From Dama dama (taxonomy: Eukaryota; Chordata; Mammalia; Artiodactyla; Cervidae): a stretch of DNA of 64,000 bases. Below the pieces are notes generated by a model. It saw nothing but the letters and a program-made list of their open reading frames with translations, was not told the DNA's origin and searched no databases. The stretch lies in assembly GCF_033118175.1 (NCBI RefSeq), contig NW_026870969.1:744001-808000 (forward strand), written 5' to 3'. Both the position numbers and the translations under genes were made by a program. Positions 61,701 through 64,000 of the stretch are shown piece by piece. How positions within the stretch are numbered: the stretch's first letter is position 1; each line of letters begins with the position of its first letter.

Positions 61701-64000
61701 GAAGAGCCTGACAAGGTGTGAAAAATATAAAGAGCTTCAAAAGGTGTGAAATACATTACGACCATGAAACAGTCTGAAAAATAGGAGGAGCATGAAATGT
61801 TGTTGAAAAACTTGAAGAGCCTGAAAACGTGTGAAAAAATATGAAGAGTTTCCAAAGGTGTCAAAAATGAGATGAGCATGAAACAGTCTGAAAAATAGGA
61901 TGAGCATGAAGCGGTGTTGAAAATCATGAAGAGCCTGAAAAGATGTGAATAATATGTAGAGCTTCAAAAGGTGTGAAAATATGAAGAGCTTCAAAAGCTG
62001 TCAAAATAAGATGATCATGAAACGGTCTGAAAATTAGGAGGAGCATGAAGTGGTGTTGAAAAAAAAGAAGAGCCTGAAAAGGTGTGAAATATATGAAGAG
62101 CTTCAAAAGGCGTGAAAATATGAAGAGCTTCAAAAGCTGTCAAAATGAGATGAGAATGAAACGGTCTGAAAATTAGGAGCAGCATGAAACGGTGTTCAAA
62201 CAAATGAAGAGCCTCAAAATGTGTGAAAAATAAGAAGAGCTTCAAAAGGTGTGAAATACATTTGGAGCATGAAACTGTGTGTAAAATAGGAGGAGCATGA
62301 AGTGGTGTTCAAAAACATGAAGAGCCTGAAAAGGTGTGAAAAATATGAAGAGCTTCAAAAGGTGTGAAATACATGAGAGGAATGAAACTGTCTGAAAAAT
62401 AGGAGGAGCATGAAGCGGTTGTGAAAAACATGAAGAGCCTGAAAAGTTGTGAAAAATATAAAGAGCTTCTAAAGGTGTCAAAAATATGAGGACAATGAAA
62501 CGCTCTGGAAAAGAGGAGGAGCATGAAGTGGTGTTGAAAAAGATGAAGAGCCTGAAAAGGTGTGAAAAATTTGAAGAGCTTCAAAACGTGTCAAAATTAT
62601 GAGGAGCATGAAACGGTCTGAAAAATAGGAGGAGCATGAAGTGGTGTTGAAAAACATGAAGAGCCTGAAATGATGTGAAATATATGAAGAGGTTCAAAAG
62701 GTGCGAAAAATATGAGGAGGTTCAAAAAGGGTCAAAAATATGAGGAGCAGGAAACGGTCAGAAAAATACGAGGAGCATGAAAAGGTGTTCAAAAACATGA
62801 AGAGCCTGAAAAGGTGTGAAAAATATGAAGAGCTTCAAAAGGTATTAAATACATGAATAGCATGAAACGGTCTGAAAAATAGGAGAAGCATGAAGCGGTG
62901 TTCAAAAACATGAAGAGCCTGAAAAGGTGTGAAAAATATGAAGAGATTCAAAATGTGTCAAAAATATGAGGAGCATGAAATGGTCTGAAAAATAGGAGGA
63001 GCATGAAACGGTGTTCAAAAACATGAAGAACCTGAAAAGGTGTGAAAAATATGAAGAGTTTCTAAAGGTGTCACAAATATGAGGAGCATGAAACGGTCTG
63101 AAAAATAGGAAGACCATGAAACGGTGTTCAAAAACATGAAGAGCCTGAAAGGTGGGAAAATTCTGAAGAGATTCAAAAGCTGTGAAATACATGTGGAGCA
63201 TAAAACGGTCTCAAAAATAGGAGGAGCATGAAGCGGTGTTCGAAAACATGAAGAGCCTGAAAAGGTGAGAAAAATATGAAGAGCCTCAAAACGTGTCAAA
63301 AATAGGAAGAGCATTAAACGGTCTGAAAAAATAGGAGGAGCATGAAGCGGTGTTGAAAAACATGAAGAGCCTGAAATGGTGTGAAAAATATGAAGAGCTT
63401 CAACAGGTGTGTAAAAGATGAGGAGCATGAAACGGTCGGAAAAATAGGAGGAGCATGAAATGGTGTTCAAAACATGAAGAGCCTGAAAAGGTGTGAAAAA
63501 TATGAAGAGCTTCAAAGGTATCAAAAATATGAGGAGCATGAAACGGTCTGAAAAATAGGAAGAGCATGAAGTGGTTGTGAAAAACATGAAGAGCCTGAAA
63601 AGGTGTGCGAAATACGAAGAGGTTCAAAAGGTGTGAAATACATGAGGAGCATGAAACGGTCTGAAAAATAGGAGGAGCATGAAGCGGTGTTCAAAAACAT
63701 GAAGAGCCTGAAAAAGTGTGAAAAATATGAAGAGCTTCAAAAAGTGTGAAAAATATGAGGAGCATAAGCGATCTGAAAAATAGGTGGAGCAGGAAGCGGT
63801 GTTCAAAAACATGAAGAGCCTGACAGGTGTGAAAAGTATGAAGAGCTTCAAAAAGTGTGAAAAATATGAAGAGCTTCAAAAAGTGTGAAAAATATGAGGA
63901 GCATGAAATGGTCTGAAAAACAGGAGAAGAATGAAGAGGTGTTTAAAAACATGAAGAGCCTGAAAAGGTGTGAAATATATGACGAACTTCAAAAGGTTTC
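58712..64000 (+). repeat. 8426 bp tandem block, copy 2 (runs off window end)
   Basis: Second copy of 50286-58711, still matching at the last base: the final TGACGAACTTCAAAAGGTTTC equivalent lies near 55.67-55.69 kb at offset 8314. About 5.3 kb of the copy is inside the window. The remaining 3 kb, and any further copies, would lie beyond 64000. It lacks the 112 bp unit of copy 1 near 61.66 kb. Confidence 0.92.

Larger units (their letters stand above)
1..64000 (+). repeat. Nested satellite-like tandem array filling the window
   Basis: Seen directly: the same 28-29 bp motif repeats head to tail from first to last base, with no single-copy interruption that I could find. Four monomer types in fixed order form a 113 bp unit, and groups of units form longer repeats. 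All monomers share one orientation; no inverted block was seen. The + strand is purine-rich (about 73% in my hand consensus). Known: arrays of this size and hierarchy, without genes, are typical of eukaryotic satellite DNA near centromeres or in heterochromatin. Inferred: this is a satellite or macrosatellite block that grew by unequal exchange and segmental duplication. I do not recognise the family, so species and chromosomal position stay open. Both window ends lie inside the array, so its true size is larger than 64 kb. Confidence 0.97.

Noticed and set aside
1..64000. Many minus-strand open frames of 60-190 codons with a common Phe-, Ser- and His-rich repeating peptide (for example FHAPHIFDTF, EALHIFHTFSGSSCF)
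   Set aside because: The same peptides occur in all three frames, because the 113 bp unit rotates the frame. They end at the same two consensus TGA sites, they overlap each other, and single-base indels are tolerated freely. No domain, splice structure or distinct start region is visible, so I annotate none as genes.
1..64000. CRISPR array, because of regular 28 bp repeats
   Set aside because: There are no unique spacers: the monomers abut directly and the intervals between like monomers are other monomers. No cas-like gene is present.
1..64000. Telomeric repeat, ribosomal DNA spacer or CENP-B box
   Set aside because: No TTAGGG-type or TTTAGGG-type runs were seen, no rRNA-like sequence was recognised, and the monomer has nothing resembling the CENP-B box core (TTCG...A..CGGG). 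A centromeric role is neither shown nor excluded.
1..64000. Transposon or retroelement internal repeats
   Set aside because: No terminal inverted repeats, long terminal repeats, target-site duplications, poly-A tails (apart from one 11-12 base A run) or transposase/reverse-transcriptase-like frames were seen.
1..64000. Intrinsic curvature from phased A tracts
   Set aside because: A5 tracts recur every 28-29 bp, which is not a whole number of helical turns (about 2.7), so a consistent in-phase bend is not expected. A computed curvature profile would be needed to say more.

Overview
The whole 64 kb window is one uninterrupted tandem-repeat (satellite-like) array. I find no gene, RNA gene, transposon or other single-copy sequence in it. 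The basic element is a 28-29 bp purine-rich monomer. Four monomer types (called a, b, c and d here) follow one another in a fixed order and make a 113 bp unit; 2780-2892 is a clean example. Roughly 565 such units would fill the window (64,000/113, an estimate rather than a count). Every monomer I read has the same orientation. The + strand is the purine strand: the hand-derived consensus unit has A 49, G 33, T 20, C 11, so about 73% purine and 39% GC.

Such a long gene-free nested array points to a eukaryotic genome, most likely heterochromatic, pericentromeric or another satellite block. I do not recognise the repeat family and cannot name the organism.

Layout. 1-5930: diverged 113 bp units, with traces of 226 bp dimers. 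5930-6620: three copies of a 226 bp dimer. 6620-10603: diverged units containing segments that recur at 11.8, 21.9 and 23.4 kb. 10604-20280 and 20761-31005: two tandem copies of a roughly 10 kb block, separated by a patch (20281-20760) copied from about 18.8-19.3 kb. 31006-34329: diverged units. 34330-36043: a duplication with 1185 bp spacing. 36044-41074: diverged units with small local duplications. 41075-49370: a higher-order array with an exact 1687 bp period, about five copies, very homogeneous. 49371-50285: a deleted form with an 816 bp period. 50286-58711 and 58712-64000: two tandem copies of an 8426 bp block, the second running off the window end.

The sequence therefore shows at least four scales of repetition: about 28 bp, 113 bp, 226-1687 bp, and 8-10 kb. 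Length differences between large copies are mostly whole numbers of monomers or tetramers, as expected from unequal exchange in register. The many open frames of 60-190 codons on the minus strand follow from the repeat (few stops in the pyrimidine-rich strand, unit length not divisible by 3) and are not annotated as genes.
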